A stretch of DNA of 64,000 nt from Burkholderiales bacterium (GTDB lineage: Bacteria > Pseudomonadota > Gammaproteobacteria > Burkholderiales > Burkholderiaceae_C). Within the stretch, counting starts at the first letter, position 1, and each line of letters opens with the position of its first letter. Positions 24,882-33,632 of the stretch are shown here, piece after piece. The notes under the pieces were generated by a model. It was not told where the DNA came from. It saw only the letters and a program-made list of their open reading frames with translations, and ran no database searches. The stretch is from NCBI GenBank assembly GCA_011391155.1, contig JAABRA010000110.1:25721-89720 (forward strand), written 5' to 3'. The position numbers were made by a program, and so were the translations under genes.

Positions 24882-25460
24882 TCAGTAGTCAGCTTGCCAG
24901 TCAACCGTGATGCGCCGCGCCGTCAAATCGACGCCATCCACATAAGCGGACACAAACGGGATCATGCGCTCCCGCGTCTCGCTGGCACCGGCTTCGTCGG
25001 CTTCAGAATATTCCAGCACCAGGACGGTCTGCGGACCTGCGGAAAGCAGTTCCTTGACGGCCCCAAGTGTCACGCCCTCGCGGTTGACGACGTTCAGCCC
25101 AATCAAGTCAACCCAGTAGTACTCGTCTTTTCCGGCGGTGGGAAAGCTCGACCGGGCAACGAAGATGCGCGCGCCCCTGAGAGCTTCGGCAGCGTTACGG
25201 TCAGCGACCTCATGCGCTGTGACGACGACGGAATCGGAGTGCTCCTTCGCTTCCTTGATCGACAGGCGGACAGTACCAGAAAACGTCTTTGCACCGCGTT
25301 CGGAAGGCTGCAAGTACCAGCGTTTGGAAGAAAAAAGCGCCTCGGGAGAGGCGCTGTGGGGCAAGACCTTGAACCAGCCCTTGATGCCCCAGGCATCCGC
25401 TATGCGACCGACCTCGATGGCATCTGCCGGGAGTTCGACAGGCTCCAGACCGGGCAACAC
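24882..25460 (-). CDS. rimM: 16S rRNA processing protein RimM
   Basis: RimM helps mature the 3' domain of the 30S subunit and binds S19. The 192-residue product shows the N-terminal RimM barrel ('EVGRIADAWGIKGWFKVLPH') and the C-terminal PRC barrel ('YYWVDLIGLNVVNREGVTLG', 'MIPFVSAYVDGVDLTARRI'). It lies 14 bp after rpsP in the standard order. Confidence 0.96.
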   Translation of the reverse strand: MLPGLEPVELPADAIEVGRIADAWGIKGWFKVLPHSASPEALFSSKRWYLQPSERGAKTFSGTVRLSIKEAKEHSDSVVVTAHEVADRNAAEALRGARIFVARSSFPTAGKDEYYWVDLIGLNVVNREGVTLGAVKELLSAGPQTVLVLEYSEADEAGASETRERMIPFVSAYVDGVDLTARRITVDWQADY

Positions 25461-25474
25461 AGCTCGCAGATCTG

Positions 25475-25726
25475 TCAGACGGCCTTGGCAGCCGCCTGGT
25501 TGATCAGGCGTTCCACCGTGGGGGACGCCTGGGCGCCGACGCCCTTCCAGTAGGTCAGGCGGTCCTGCGCGATACGCAGGCTCTCTTCGCCGCCTCTGGC
25601 GATCGGGTTGTAGAAACCAATGCGCTCGATGAACCGACCGTCACGGCGCTCGCGCTTGTCGGTCACGACGATATTGAAAAAGGGTCGGCCTTTGGAGCCG
25701 CCGCGGGAGAGTCGAATCACAACCAT
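25475..25726 (-). CDS. rpsP: 30S ribosomal protein S16
   Basis: S16 is an early 30S assembly protein. The 83-residue product begins '[18 protein letters not shown]' and contains '[17 protein letters not shown]', both diagnostic. It is the first gene of the rpsP-rimM-trmD-rplS operon; a TATAAT box lies 87 bp upstream. Confidence 0.98.
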   Translation of the reverse strand: MVVIRLSRGGSKGRPFFNIVVTDKRERRDGRFIERIGFYNPIARGGEESLRIAQDRLTYWKGVGAQASPTVERLINQAAAKAV

Positions 25727-25812
25727 GATTTATCCTGTGGGTGGTTAATGTGTTTTCAGCGTTGAGACACGCGACATGGCCACCCGGCCAGCGACACACT
25801 GAAAAGCTTTCC

Positions 25813-25818
25813 ATTATA
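25813..25818 (-). promoter_or_regulatory. -10 box of the rpsP operon
   Basis: The minus strand reads TATAAT here, 87 bp before the rpsP ATG. No good -35 hexamer is seen 17 bp upstream, so the assignment rests on the perfect -10 and the position. Confidence 0.45.
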
Positions 25819-25833
25819 TCGCCAACTACTCCT

Positions 25834-26355
25834 ATGCTCCTCATCCGCCCTGCCCGCGACAAAGATATCGCCGCAATCACCGCCATCTATGTCCACCATG
25901 TGCTTCACGGAACAGGCACATTCGAAATGGATCCACCCTCAGAATCCGAGATGGCCAGCCGCCGCGCCGACGTGCTGGCCCGGGGTCTGCCATGGCTCGT
26001 CGCCGAGGACAAGGGCCAAATTGCCGGATTCGCCTATTGCAACTGGTTCAAACCGCGCCCCGCCTACCGCTTTTCAGCTGAAGACTCGATCTACCTTGCC
26101 CCGCACGCCAAAGGTCAGGGATTGGGACGAATGCTGCTGGCGGAACTGGCGCTGCACGCTGAGCGCGCCGGTGTGCGCAAATTGATCGCCGTCATCGGCG
26201 ACTCGGCAAACACCGGATCCATTGGCGTTCATCGCACAACGGGATTTGTGCATGTCGGCGTGCTCGCCTCGTGTGGCTGGAAATTTGACAAATGGCTGGA
26301 CGTGGTCCTGATGGAAAAGTCGCTTGGGCTCGGTGATTTGACTTCGCCGCAATAA
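25834..26355 (+). CDS. GNAT acetyltransferase, phosphinothricin-acetyltransferase-like
   Basis: The 173-residue product is a GNAT-fold N-acetyltransferase closest to the Pat/Bar/MnaT group: 'IRPARDKDIAAITAIYVHHV' at the start, 'AGFAYCNWFKPRPAYRFSAE' in the middle, the acetyl-CoA loop 'HAKGQGLGRMLL' and the late 'GDSANTGSIGVHRTTGFVHVG'. Members acetylate methionine sulfoximine, phosphinothricin or free amino acids; the substrate here is unknown. ATG 25834 begins the domain, and the open frame 5' of it is not family-like. The gene is divergent from rpsP and 8 bp before the TM2 gene. Confidence 0.88.
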   Translation: MLLIRPARDKDIAAITAIYVHHVLHGTGTFEMDPPSESEMASRRADVLARGLPWLVAEDKGQIAGFAYCNWFKPRPAYRFSAEDSIYLAPHAKGQGLGRMLLAELALHAERAGVRKLIAVIGDSANTGSIGVHRTTGFVHVGVLASCGWKFDKWLDVVLMEKSLGLGDLTSPQ

Positions 26356-26363
26356 TCGCGGCC

Positions 26364-26810
26364 ATGAAAAACAAAACAACTGCAGCGTGGCTGGCATTTC
26401 TGGGGGGCCCCCTGGGTCTGCACCGCTTTTACCTGCATGGCCTGGGAGACTGGATGGGATGGCTGTTGTCGATTCCAACGGCGCTCGGACTCCATGGCAT
26501 CCAGCGCGTCCAGGAACTGGGTCAGGACGATCCGCTCAGCTGGCTATTGGTGCCCTTGCTGGGCTTCACCATTGCCGGGTGCGCGCTCCAGGCCATCGTG
26601 TACGGTTTGATGACCCCGGAGAAGTGGAATGCCCGTTTCAACCCTCGCGCGGCCGCCGATTCAACCTCGGGCGAGACGCACTGGCTGACGATCGGCGCAA
26701 TCGTGCTGTCGTTGCTGATTGGCACCACCATCCTGATGGCCAGCATTGTCTTCAGCTTCCAGCGCTACTTTGAGCATCAGATTGCGGAGGCTCGCAAGAT
26801 ATCGCAGTGA
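26364..26810 (+). CDS. TM2-domain membrane protein
   Basis: The 148-residue product starts with a TM2-type motif, 'TTAAWLAFLGGPLGLHRFYL' and 'HGLGDWMGWLL', giving a hairpin of two membrane helices. Two more hydrophobic stretches follow ('LLVPLLGFTIAGCALQAIVY', 'IGAIVLSLLIGTTILM'). The function of such proteins is unknown. It lies 8 bp after the GNAT gene and is convergent to pit. Confidence 0.8.
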   Translation: MKNKTTAAWLAFLGGPLGLHRFYLHGLGDWMGWLLSIPTALGLHGIQRVQELGQDDPLSWLLVPLLGFTIAGCALQAIVYGLMTPEKWNARFNPRAAADSTSGETHWLTIGAIVLSLLIGTTILMASIVFSFQRYFEHQIAEARKISQ

Positions 26811-26870
26811 GCTTGAGCATCACGGGGCCATGCCGGTCGTCGGCACTCATCGAACATGCTCAGAACCGGA

Positions 26871-27881
26871 TCAGAACAAATTCAGGCTGACCCAGTAGGC
26901 AATCGCCGCAACAAAAGCGCTGGCCGGAATGGTGAAAATCCAGGCCCAGATGATGTTGCCGGCCACTCCCCAGCGCACCGCACTGGCGCGGTGGACTGAG
27001 CCGACGCCGACGATGGCGCCCGTGATAGTGTGGGTGGTGGACACCGGAATGCCCAGAGCCGTGGCGAGAAACAGCGTCAGGGCGCCACCGGTTTCGGCAC
27101 AAAAGCCGCCGACCGGCTTGAGCTTGGTGATTTTTTGACCCATGGTCTTGACGATGCGCCAGCCGCCGAACATGGTGCCGGCGCCGATGGCCATGTAGCA
27201 GCTGACGATGACCCAGGTGGGTGGCGACTTGTCGGCCGCAGCCGTATACCCCGTGGCGATCAGCAGCATCCAGATGATTCCGATGGTCTTCTGGGCGTCG
27301 TTGCCGCCATGCCCCAGGCTGTAGGCGCCCGCCGAGACCAGTTGGAGGCGGCGAAACCACTTGTCCACGCGAGACGGACGGCTGCGCCGGAAGATCCAGG
27401 CCACGACCACCATCATCATCGAACCGAGCAGAAAGCCCAGAAAAGGTGACACAAAGATGAAGGCCACGGTCTTGAGGATGCCGCCCGCGACCAGCGAAGC
27501 CGCGCCGCCCTTGGCGATCACCGCGCCCACGATACCGCCAATCAGCGCATGGGATGAGCTGCTGGGAATGCCGTAATACCAGGTCAGCAGGTTCCAGGTG
27601 ATGGCGCCCAGTAGCGCGCCGAACACCACATGGGTGTCCACCACGCCGGGGTGCACGATGCCCTTTCCGACGGTCGCCGCCACGCTCAACTGAAATACAA
27701 AGATGGCGACCACGTTGAAGAACGCCGCAAAAAGAACGGCCTGCCCGGGTTTGAGAACTCCCGTGGATACCACGGTGGCAATGGAGTTGGCCGCGTCATG
27801 AAACCCGTTCATGAAGTCAAACAGAATGGCCAGAACGACCAGAAGAATCACCACCCACAGAGCCGCTTGTACGGTTTCCAT
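26871..27881 (-). CDS. pit: low-affinity inorganic phosphate transporter, PiT family
   Basis: The product is a 336-residue inner-membrane symporter that brings in phosphate (often as metal phosphate) with protons. It has the duplicated PiT signature: 'FDFMNGFHDAANSIATVVST' near residues 21-40 and 'YSLGHGGNDAQKTIGI' in the second half, with 'ITWYYGIPSSSSHALIGG'-like text (here LTWYYGIPSSSSHALIGG) and 'GIPVSTTHTITGAIVGVG'. I start it at ATG 27881; the frame remains open upstream into the accessory gene's end. It follows the DUF47 gene after 20 bp and is probably controlled with it from the Pho-box promoter. Confidence 0.94.
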   Translation of the reverse strand: METVQAALWVVILLVVLAILFDFMNGFHDAANSIATVVSTGVLKPGQAVLFAAFFNVVAIFVFQLSVAATVGKGIVHPGVVDTHVVFGALLGAITWNLLTWYYGIPSSSSHALIGGIVGAVIAKGGAASLVAGGILKTVAFIFVSPFLGFLLGSMMMVVVAWIFRRSRPSRVDKWFRRLQLVSAGAYSLGHGGNDAQKTIGIIWMLLIATGYTAAADKSPPTWVIVSCYMAIGAGTMFGGWRIVKTMGQKITKLKPVGGFCAETGGALTLFLATALGIPVSTTHTITGAIVGVGSVHRASAVRWGVAGNIIWAWIFTIPASAFVAAIAYWVSLNLF

Positions 27882-27901
27882 CGTGCCTGCCCCGCGCCCG
27901 G

Positions 27902-28549
27902 TCAGGAATTTTCGAGGATGATGCCCTCGATCACATTGGCCACGTCCTCGCACTTGTCGGTGATGGTCTCCAGCAGCTCATAAATGGCCTTGAGCTTGAT
28001 GACCTCGCGTACGTCGGGCTCTTCGCGAAACAGCTTGCTCATGGCACTGCGCATCACGCGGTCCGCGTCGCTTTCGAGCCGGTCGATTTCTTCACAGGTC
28101 TTGAGCGCCGCCTCGGCGGTCGACGGATCCGCAATCTTGCTCAGCAACTTGACTGCATCACGAACGCGCTCGCAACACTTGACGCTGAGATCGGTCAGAC
28201 GGGTGATCTCCTCGGTCATGTGGTGGATGTCGTACAAGGCCATCGTTTCAGCAGAGTCCTGAATCAAGTCCGCCACATCGTCCATGGTGTTGATCAAGGT
28301 ATGAATCTGCTCGCGATCGATCGGGGTGATGAAGGTCCGGTGGATGGCCTTGTTCACGTCCTGCGTCACGCGATCGGCCGCCCGCTCGGCATTGTCCACG
28401 TCCTGGTTGTACTTTTCCCGGAGATGCAGGTCGTTGTAGTTCGCCACCAGCTTTGAAAATGCGTGCGCCGCCTCAACGATGCGGTCTGCGTGCTGGTTGA
28501 ACATCTCGAAATAATTGCCTTCTCGCGGCAAAAATTTGCCAAACACCAT
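27902..28549 (-). CDS. PhoU-like DUF47 pit accessory protein
   Basis: The 215-residue product is an all-helical PhoU-like protein of the DUF47 (Pit accessory/TIGR00153) family ('FLPREGNYFEMFNQHADRIV', 'TPIDREQIHTLINTMDDVAD', 'RLESDADRVMRSAMSKLFRE'). These proteins usually precede pit genes and modulate the transporter. It is the first gene of a two-gene operon with pit. A strong two-unit Pho-box-like element lies 40-55 bp upstream, so phosphate starvation control by PhoB is likely but inferred. Confidence 0.92.
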   Translation of the reverse strand: MVFGKFLPREGNYFEMFNQHADRIVEAAHAFSKLVANYNDLHLREKYNQDVDNAERAADRVTQDVNKAIHRTFITPIDREQIHTLINTMDDVADLIQDSAETMALYDIHHMTEEITRLTDLSVKCCERVRDAVKLLSKIADPSTAEAALKTCEEIDRLESDADRVMRSAMSKLFREEPDVREVIKLKAIYELLETITDKCEDVANVIEGIILENS

Positions 28550-28580
28550 GGCGGACTCCTGGATGGGAATGAAAATGTCA

Positions 28581-28603
28581 GAATTTTGACATTTTTATGA
28601 CAT
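28581..28603 (-). promoter_or_regulatory. Pho-box-like element upstream of the pit operon
   Basis: The minus strand reads ATGTCATAAAAATGTCAAAA: two TGTCA cores exactly 11 bp apart (28602-28598 and 28591-28587), each followed by an A-rich stretch. This matches the known PhoB box of two direct 11-bp units, TGTCATAAA-type. It lies directly upstream of the DUF47 gene. Confidence 0.7.
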
Positions 28604-28645
28604 GCGCTAGTCTAACCGCCGCCTCCAGTGAAATCGGGGTTGCGA

Positions 28646-29128
28646 TCACGAGCCAAGGTCGTGAAACACGGAGATATCCTGCCCGTGGATCGCCGCGAGA
28701 TGCGCAGCATCCACCCGGTCCGGCGCAATTTCAGCCAGCGGGATCAGCACAAAGGCGCGCTCCATCATGCGCGGGTGCGGCAATGTCAGCTGGGAGCTGA
28801 CAACGCACGCGCTTCCGTACAACAGGAGGTCCAGATCCAGCGTTCGTGGCGCATTGGGATAGGGGCGCACCCGCCCGGCGGTCAGCTCCAGCTGCTGAAG
28901 CGCAACCAGCAAATCGGGCGCACTGAGTCGGGTGCTGATTTCCACCACCGCATTGATGAAGTCCGGACCAGAAGCCTGGTACGGCGCCGATCGGTACAAG
29001 CGTGAGCGGCAGGTCACCCGGGTACCGACCAGTCGATCCAGATCGCTCATCGCCGTGATCACGCAAGCCGCAGCGTCTCCCAGATTGGCGCCAAGGCCCA
29101 CAAAGGCGACAACCGCCTCGCGCGACAC
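28646..29128 (-). CDS. folK: hydroxymethyldihydropterin pyrophosphokinase
   Basis: FolK transfers pyrophosphate from ATP to 6-hydroxymethyl-7,8-dihydropterin in folate synthesis. The 160-residue product has 'FVGLGANLGDA', 'FINAVVEISTRLSAPDLL' and the signature 'YPNAPRTLDLDLLLYG', followed by 'LPHPRMMERAFVLIPLAEI'. It starts 8 bp after the pcnB stop, the usual betaproteobacterial pair. Confidence 0.97.
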   Translation of the reverse strand: MSREAVVAFVGLGANLGDAAACVITAMSDLDRLVGTRVTCRSRLYRSAPYQASGPDFINAVVEISTRLSAPDLLVALQQLELTAGRVRPYPNAPRTLDLDLLLYGSACVVSSQLTLPHPRMMERAFVLIPLAEIAPDRVDAAHLAAIHGQDISVFHDLGS

Positions 29129-29136
29129 AGCCGCGC

Positions 29137-30759
29137 TTACCCGGCCAAGGGCGACGGGCCGCTGCCCGCATCACCGCCGCCGGAGGGCTTGCGGCGACGG
29201 CGACGGCGCTTCTTGGCGCCCTCGGCATCCGGGCCGCCGGCCTCGCCACTGAAACGCTCCGCAGGCGCACCCGGCGCGCCTGCCGTCTCATGCTCCGGCT
29301 CGCCTGGGCGTGCCATGGTTCGCCCCGGGTCGGGATTGCCGCCCGGCCCCGCCACCGGCGGTGCTCGGTGCACCCGCGGCGCGCGGGCCGTCTTATGCTG
29401 TTCTGCCTTGACCTGGAACACCAGGTCTTCGCGCGTGGCATCGTCGGCCATGCTGAACTCCTGCCACCAGTCGGCCAGAACCACGTCGACCTCGCCAATT
29501 TCCGCCCGAAGGCGCATGAAATCGAAAGCCGCGCGGAACCTGGGCTGTTCCACCAGGCCAAACGGCGTGCTGCCGACGCGCTTCTCAAAGCGCGGCTGTA
29601 TCATCCAGATTTCGCGCATGTCGCCGGCCAACTTGCCGCGGCCGGACACATCGCCAATGCGGGCATCGAATACCTCGTCAATAGCGTCCTGTAATGCCGG
29701 ATGGGCGTGTTCACGACGCGCCAGCCGTCGGGCCCAGCCGTCACGCACGTCGGCCCACAGCACGCAGGCCAGCAGGAAGCTCGGAGCCACCGGCTTTTCC
29801 TCGCCGACCCGACGGTCTGTGTCCTGCAGGGCGGCGTTGACAAACGGGGTATCCGCCCGCTCCACCACGACGTCGAGCAGCGGGTAGATGCCGCGCAGAC
29901 CGAGCTTTCTGAGTTGCTCGATGCTCGCCAGGGCATGGCCGGTCTGCAGCAACTTGAGCATTTCGTCAAACAGGCGGCTTTGCGGCACATCGGCCAGCAG
30001 GGCCTGCGATTCAGCCAGTGGTTTGGCGGTTTTCGGGTCCAGCGTGAAGCCCAGCGGACTTAACTTGGCAGCGAATCGCACGGCGCGGATGATGCGTACG
30101 GGATCTTCCCGGTAGCGAGCGGTGGCGTCGCCGATCATGCGCAGCGTGCGCTTCTTCGCGTCCTGCAGGCCTTTATGGTAATCCACCACGATCTGCGTCT
30201 CGGGGTCGTAATACATCGCATTGATGGTGAAATCACGCCGCACCGCGTCTTCTTCCTGCGGCCCCCACACGTTGTCCCGCAGCACCCGTCCGGTGGAGTC
30301 CACGGCGTGCTTCATGCCCGCCAGCTCACTGCGGCTGGTTTTCTCGTTGCCGGCCACTTGCTCCGCCGCGGCGTTGTCCATGTAAGCGCGGAAGGTCGAT
30401 ACCTCGATCACCTCATGCTCGCGCCCACGACCAAAGACCACATGCACGATGCGAAAGCGCCGCCCGATGATGAAGGCGCGGCGAAACAGTCCCTTGACCT
30501 GCTCGGGGGTGGCGTTGGTGGCCACGTCAAAGTCCTTCGGACGCAACCCGACCAACAGATCGCGCACAGCGCCGCCGACGATGTAGGCTTCAAAACCGCC
30601 CTGCTTGAGGGTGCGCACGACATTGAGGGCGCGCTCATCCACGAGTGTGGGGTCGATACCGTGTGTGTCGACGCCGACTTCCTCACGTTTGCCCAACTTG
30701 GGCTTGCCCCCGCCAGAGGGGGTTTTACCCAGCAGTTTGTTGATGAATTTCTTGATCAT
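29137..30759 (-). CDS. pcnB: poly(A) polymerase I
   Basis: PcnB adds poly(A) tails to RNA 3' ends and promotes decay. The 540-residue product has the class II nucleotidyltransferase signature with GG at 62-63 and the DFD metal site at 76-78 ('GGAVRDLLVGLRPKDFDVAT'), then 'RRDFTINAMYYDPETQIVVD' and 'RYREDPVRIIRAVRFAAKL'. The C-terminal ~75 residues are basic and disordered, ending in an Arg/Lys run. The long N-terminal extension and basic tail favour poly(A) polymerase over CCA-adding enzyme. Confidence 0.95.
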   Translation of the reverse strand: MIKKFINKLLGKTPSGGGKPKLGKREEVGVDTHGIDPTLVDERALNVVRTLKQGGFEAYIVGGAVRDLLVGLRPKDFDVATNATPEQVKGLFRRAFIIGRRFRIVHVVFGRGREHEVIEVSTFRAYMDNAAAEQVAGNEKTSRSELAGMKHAVDSTGRVLRDNVWGPQEEDAVRRDFTINAMYYDPETQIVVDYHKGLQDAKKRTLRMIGDATARYREDPVRIIRAVRFAAKLSPLGFTLDPKTAKPLAESQALLADVPQSRLFDEMLKLLQTGHALASIEQLRKLGLRGIYPLLDVVVERADTPFVNAALQDTDRRVGEEKPVAPSFLLACVLWADVRDGWARRLARREHAHPALQDAIDEVFDARIGDVSGRGKLAGDMREIWMIQPRFEKRVGSTPFGLVEQPRFRAAFDFMRLRAEIGEVDVVLADWWQEFSMADDATREDLVFQVKAEQHKTARAPRVHRAPPVAGPGGNPDPGRTMARPGEPEHETAGAPGAPAERFSGEAGGPDAEGAKKRRRRRRKPSGGGDAGSGPSPLAG

Positions 30760-30783
30760 GCGAAATAGGAACTTGAGGAACGA

Positions 30784-31500
30784 CTACGGCTGAAGGGCAG
30801 CCGGGACGGTCTCAGGGTGGGGGGGGAACAGGTCCAGTATGCGCCAACCACGCTCCGTGGCAATGGTGCGAAGCCATGGATCGGGATTGGTCGCAACCGG
30901 GTGATCGGCTCTTTCGAGCAGCGGGAGATCGTTGATGGAGTCGGAGTAAAAGGTGATGTCCACGCTGTCCCATTCCAGGTTTCGGGAGAACAGCCATTCG
31001 GAAACCCGTGTGACCTTTCCCACCCGAAACGAAGGCGTGCCCCGTATCTCTCCGGTGATCCAGCCGTCCGGGCCCCGTTCGAGGTCCACGGCGATGAGCT
31101 CTGATACGCCAAACGCATCGGCAATCGGGCGAGTGACAAATTCATTGGTGGCAGTGACGATCACCACGGTGTCGCCCGCGGCCTGGTGCTGTCGAACCAG
31201 CGCCAGGGCTCGCGCCGTCAGGTTGGGCTGGACCACCTCGCGCATGAAGCGGGCATGCGCCGCGGTCGCCAGGGTTGAGCCCTGCAAGCGCACTGCCTGG
31301 GTGGCGAAGCGTACGTAGTCGTGGATGTCCAGTGTCCCGGCCTGGTAGTGGGCAAAAAAATCATCGTTCTTCTGCCGGAAGACGTGGGGATCGGTCCAGC
31401 CGATATCCGTCGTGAATACACCCCAAGCGTAATCGGAATCGATAGGCAGCAAGGTATGGTCAAGATCGAACAGCGCCAGATTCAATTTTTTCGATGTCAC
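30784..31500 (-). CDS. HAD-IB family phosphatase (SerB-like)
   Basis: The 238-residue cytosolic hydrolase has HAD motif I 'LALFDLDHTLL' (nucleophile D12, D14), motif II in 'DTVVIVTATNEFV' and motif IV 'YSDSINDLPLLERAD'. It belongs to the HAD-IB subfamily that includes phosphoserine phosphatase; the substrate is not certain. It overlaps hda by 4 bp (ATGA), so it is co-translated after hda, and precedes pcnB. Confidence 0.9.
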   Translation of the reverse strand: MTSKKLNLALFDLDHTLLPIDSDYAWGVFTTDIGWTDPHVFRQKNDDFFAHYQAGTLDIHDYVRFATQAVRLQGSTLATAAHARFMREVVQPNLTARALALVRQHQAAGDTVVIVTATNEFVTRPIADAFGVSELIAVDLERGPDGWITGEIRGTPSFRVGKVTRVSEWLFSRNLEWDSVDITFYSDSINDLPLLERADHPVATNPDPWLRTIATERGWRILDLFPPHPETVPAALQP

Positions 31501-32183
31501 TCGTTCTCCAGCATGGCCTTGATGAGGGGAATGGTGATGGCGCGTTGCGTCTGCAGTGCATAACTATCAAGATGATCGAGCAACTGGATCAGGCTGCCGA
31601 GGTCACGCGAGAACCGGTTCAAGATGAAATCCACCACCTCGTCGCGCATGAACACTCCCCGCGCATCTGCCTGTTGGCGCAGCACAGCCCGCCGCTCAGG
31701 CTCGCCAAGCAGTTGCAAGGAAAACAGGTGCCCCCAGCCCAGGCGCGTTCGCAGATCCTCGCGCAGTTTCAAATCGGCGGGAGCCCGTTCGCCTGCGGCC
31801 AGGACCCAGAGCGGTTGCCCGGATTTGGGCGTCATGGCATTGACAAACCAGTTGAACGCGGCCTGTTGCTGAACCGCTGTATATAGATGGACATCGTCCA
31901 GCAAGACCGCGGCCCAGGCTTCGTTGAAATCAGGGGGCTCCTGGACTGACGCATCCAGCCAGCCTGCCGTTGCGCCCTGCTCGCGCAAGGCCTCGCGCAC
32001 CCCTTTCAGCAGATGCGTCTTGCCACTGCCGCTGGTCCCCCAAAGGTAGGTGGGCACGGGCGATCGTGTCGGGCTTTCCGTCCACATCTGGAGGTGCCGT
32101 AGCGCGGCCTCATTCGGGCCGGCGAAAAAACCGGCCAGCGTCGGCCCTGAGGCCAGCCCGAGATCCAGGGCAATCTGTTTCAT
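31497..32183 (-). CDS. hda: DnaA regulatory inactivator Hda
   Basis: Hda binds the DNA clamp and stimulates ATP hydrolysis by DnaA, preventing re-initiation. From ATG 32183 the product is 228 residues: a clamp-binding-like N-terminus 'MKQIALDLGLASGPTLAGFF' and a DnaA-type AAA+ core with P-loop 'WGTSGSGKTHLLKGV' and 'AAVLLDDVHLY'. The open frame upstream of the ATG does not look like protein. It is divergent from purM, with 274 bp between. Confidence 0.93.
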   Translation of the reverse strand: MKQIALDLGLASGPTLAGFFAGPNEAALRHLQMWTESPTRSPVPTYLWGTSGSGKTHLLKGVREALREQGATAGWLDASVQEPPDFNEAWAAVLLDDVHLYTAVQQQAAFNWFVNAMTPKSGQPLWVLAAGERAPADLKLREDLRTRLGWGHLFSLQLLGEPERRAVLRQQADARGVFMRDEVVDFILNRFSRDLGSLIQLLDHLDSYALQTQRAITIPLIKAMLENE

Positions 32184-32457
32184 GCGGGTACGATCCTGCG
32201 GCCGATCGGGGAGACGGTCGTGGGGCTGCGCGCTCCTGACGTCGACGGTAAAAGTACCGCGTTGGCAACGGTCGGACCGGCCGGGACGGGCCGGCAGGGC
32301 CAAACGGGACACGGCCGGGTTTGAAGTTGGAAACAAGCAGTATTCAAGGGATACGGGAGGAATAAAGGGGCAAACCCTTAAAATCAGACACAAATTTTAG
32401 TCCGCTTGCTCGATCGAGCCTGACTTCCCCCTTTATTCGCCCCCACTGGTCCGCCCG

Positions 32458-33501
32458 ATGATGCAAAACACCCCCCCTTCTCCACTCAGCTACAAAGACG
32501 CCGGCGTGGACATTGACGCAGGCGACGCGTTGGTTGAACGCATCAAACCCCTGGCCCGAAAAACCATGCGCGAAGGCGTGCTGGCCGGCATTGGCGGCTT
32601 TGGCGCACTGTTTGAAGTGCCCAAGCGCTACCGGGAACCGGTGCTGGTCAGCGGCACCGACGGCGTGGGCACCAAGCTCAAGCTGGCCTTCGAGTGGAGC
32701 ATGCATGACACCGTGGGTATCGATCTGGTCGCCATGAGCGTCAACGATGTGCTGGTGCAGGGCGCCGAGCCCCTGTTCTTCCTGGATTACTTCGCCTGCG
32801 GCAAGCTGGATGTCGACACGGCCGCAGCCGTGATTGGGGGCATCGCCCGCGGCTGCGAGCTGTCCGGCTGCGCCCTGATTGGCGGCGAAACCGCCGAGAT
32901 GCCCGGCATGTATCCGGCTGGCGAGTACGACCTCGCCGGCTTTGCCGTCGGTGCCGTTGAAAAATCGAGAATCCTCACGGGTGCGAACGTGGTACCCGGC
33001 GACGTGGTGCTGGGGCTGGCCTCCAGCGGCGTACATTCCAACGGATTCAGCCTGGTGCGAAAGTGCATCGAGCGCGCCAACGCCACGCTGCCCGCCACAC
33101 TGGACGGCAAGCCTTTCAGGCAGGCCATCATGGAACCGACCCGCCTATATGTAAAAAGCGTGTTGGCGGCGCTGGCTGAGCACCCCATCAAGGCCCTGGC
33201 TCACATTACCGGGGGAGGCCTGCTGGAAAATATTCCGCGTGTGCTGCCCGATGGCGCAGCCGCGCGCCTGCGCAAAGGCAGCTGGCCGCAAACTGAACTC
33301 TTTGCCTGGCTGCAGACTACCGCCGGCATTGACGACCTCGAAATGAACCGGACCTTCAACAATGGCATCGGCATGGTGGTGGTGATCGAGGCGGCCCATG
33401 CGGGCGCCTGCGCGGCCATGCTGGCCGCGGCGGGTGAGCAGGTCTTCGAGATCGGCGTGATCGCACCGCGCGGGGAAGGTGCGCCCGTGATCGTCGCCTG
33501 A
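32458..33501 (+). CDS. purM: phosphoribosylformylglycinamidine cyclo-ligase
   Basis: PurM (AIR synthetase) closes the imidazole ring in purine synthesis. The 347-residue product has '[20 protein letters not shown]', '[16 protein letters not shown]', '[20 protein letters not shown]', '[20 protein letters not shown]' and '[16 protein letters not shown]', all diagnostic. It stands alone, divergent from hda. No ribosome site stronger than GGTCCG is seen before its twin ATG codons. Confidence 0.97.
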   Translation: MMQNTPPSPLSYKDAGVDIDAGDALVERIKPLARKTMREGVLAGIGGFGALFEVPKRYREPVLVSGTDGVGTKLKLAFEWSMHDTVGIDLVAMSVNDVLVQGAEPLFFLDYFACGKLDVDTAAAVIGGIARGCELSGCALIGGETAEMPGMYPAGEYDLAGFAVGAVEKSRILTGANVVPGDVVLGLASSGVHSNGFSLVRKCIERANATLPATLDGKPFRQAIMEPTRLYVKSVLAALAEHPIKALAHITGGGLLENIPRVLPDGAAARLRKGSWPQTELFAWLQTTAGIDDLEMNRTFNNGIGMVVVIEAAHAGACAAMLAAAGEQVFEIGVIAPRGEGAPVIVA

Positions 33502-33506
33502 GCGTC

Positions 33507-33546
33507 AAATAACTACATTAATAATAGCAAACAATGACCATTTTAA
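33507..33546 (-). repeat. interspersed ~40-bp repeat, copy C
   Basis: Read on the minus strand the copy is AAAATGGTCATTGTTTGCTA followed by TTATTAATGTAGTT. It lies directly after the purM stop and matches the head and inverted GCTA/TAG core of the other copies. Confidence 0.7.
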
Positions 33547-33632
33547 GATGGGGAAAGCCCGATTTCATTTAAATATTCGCCGGTGGACGGGCTAAATCGG
33601 GCCAACGGGTTCCAGCTTCGTTCCGCTCAGGG

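Noticed and set aside
26814..26862. TGAGCAT and ATGCTCA as an inverted repeat between the TM2 gene and pit
   Set aside because: The arms are 7 bp with a 35-nt loop and no T-tract, too weak to call a terminator.
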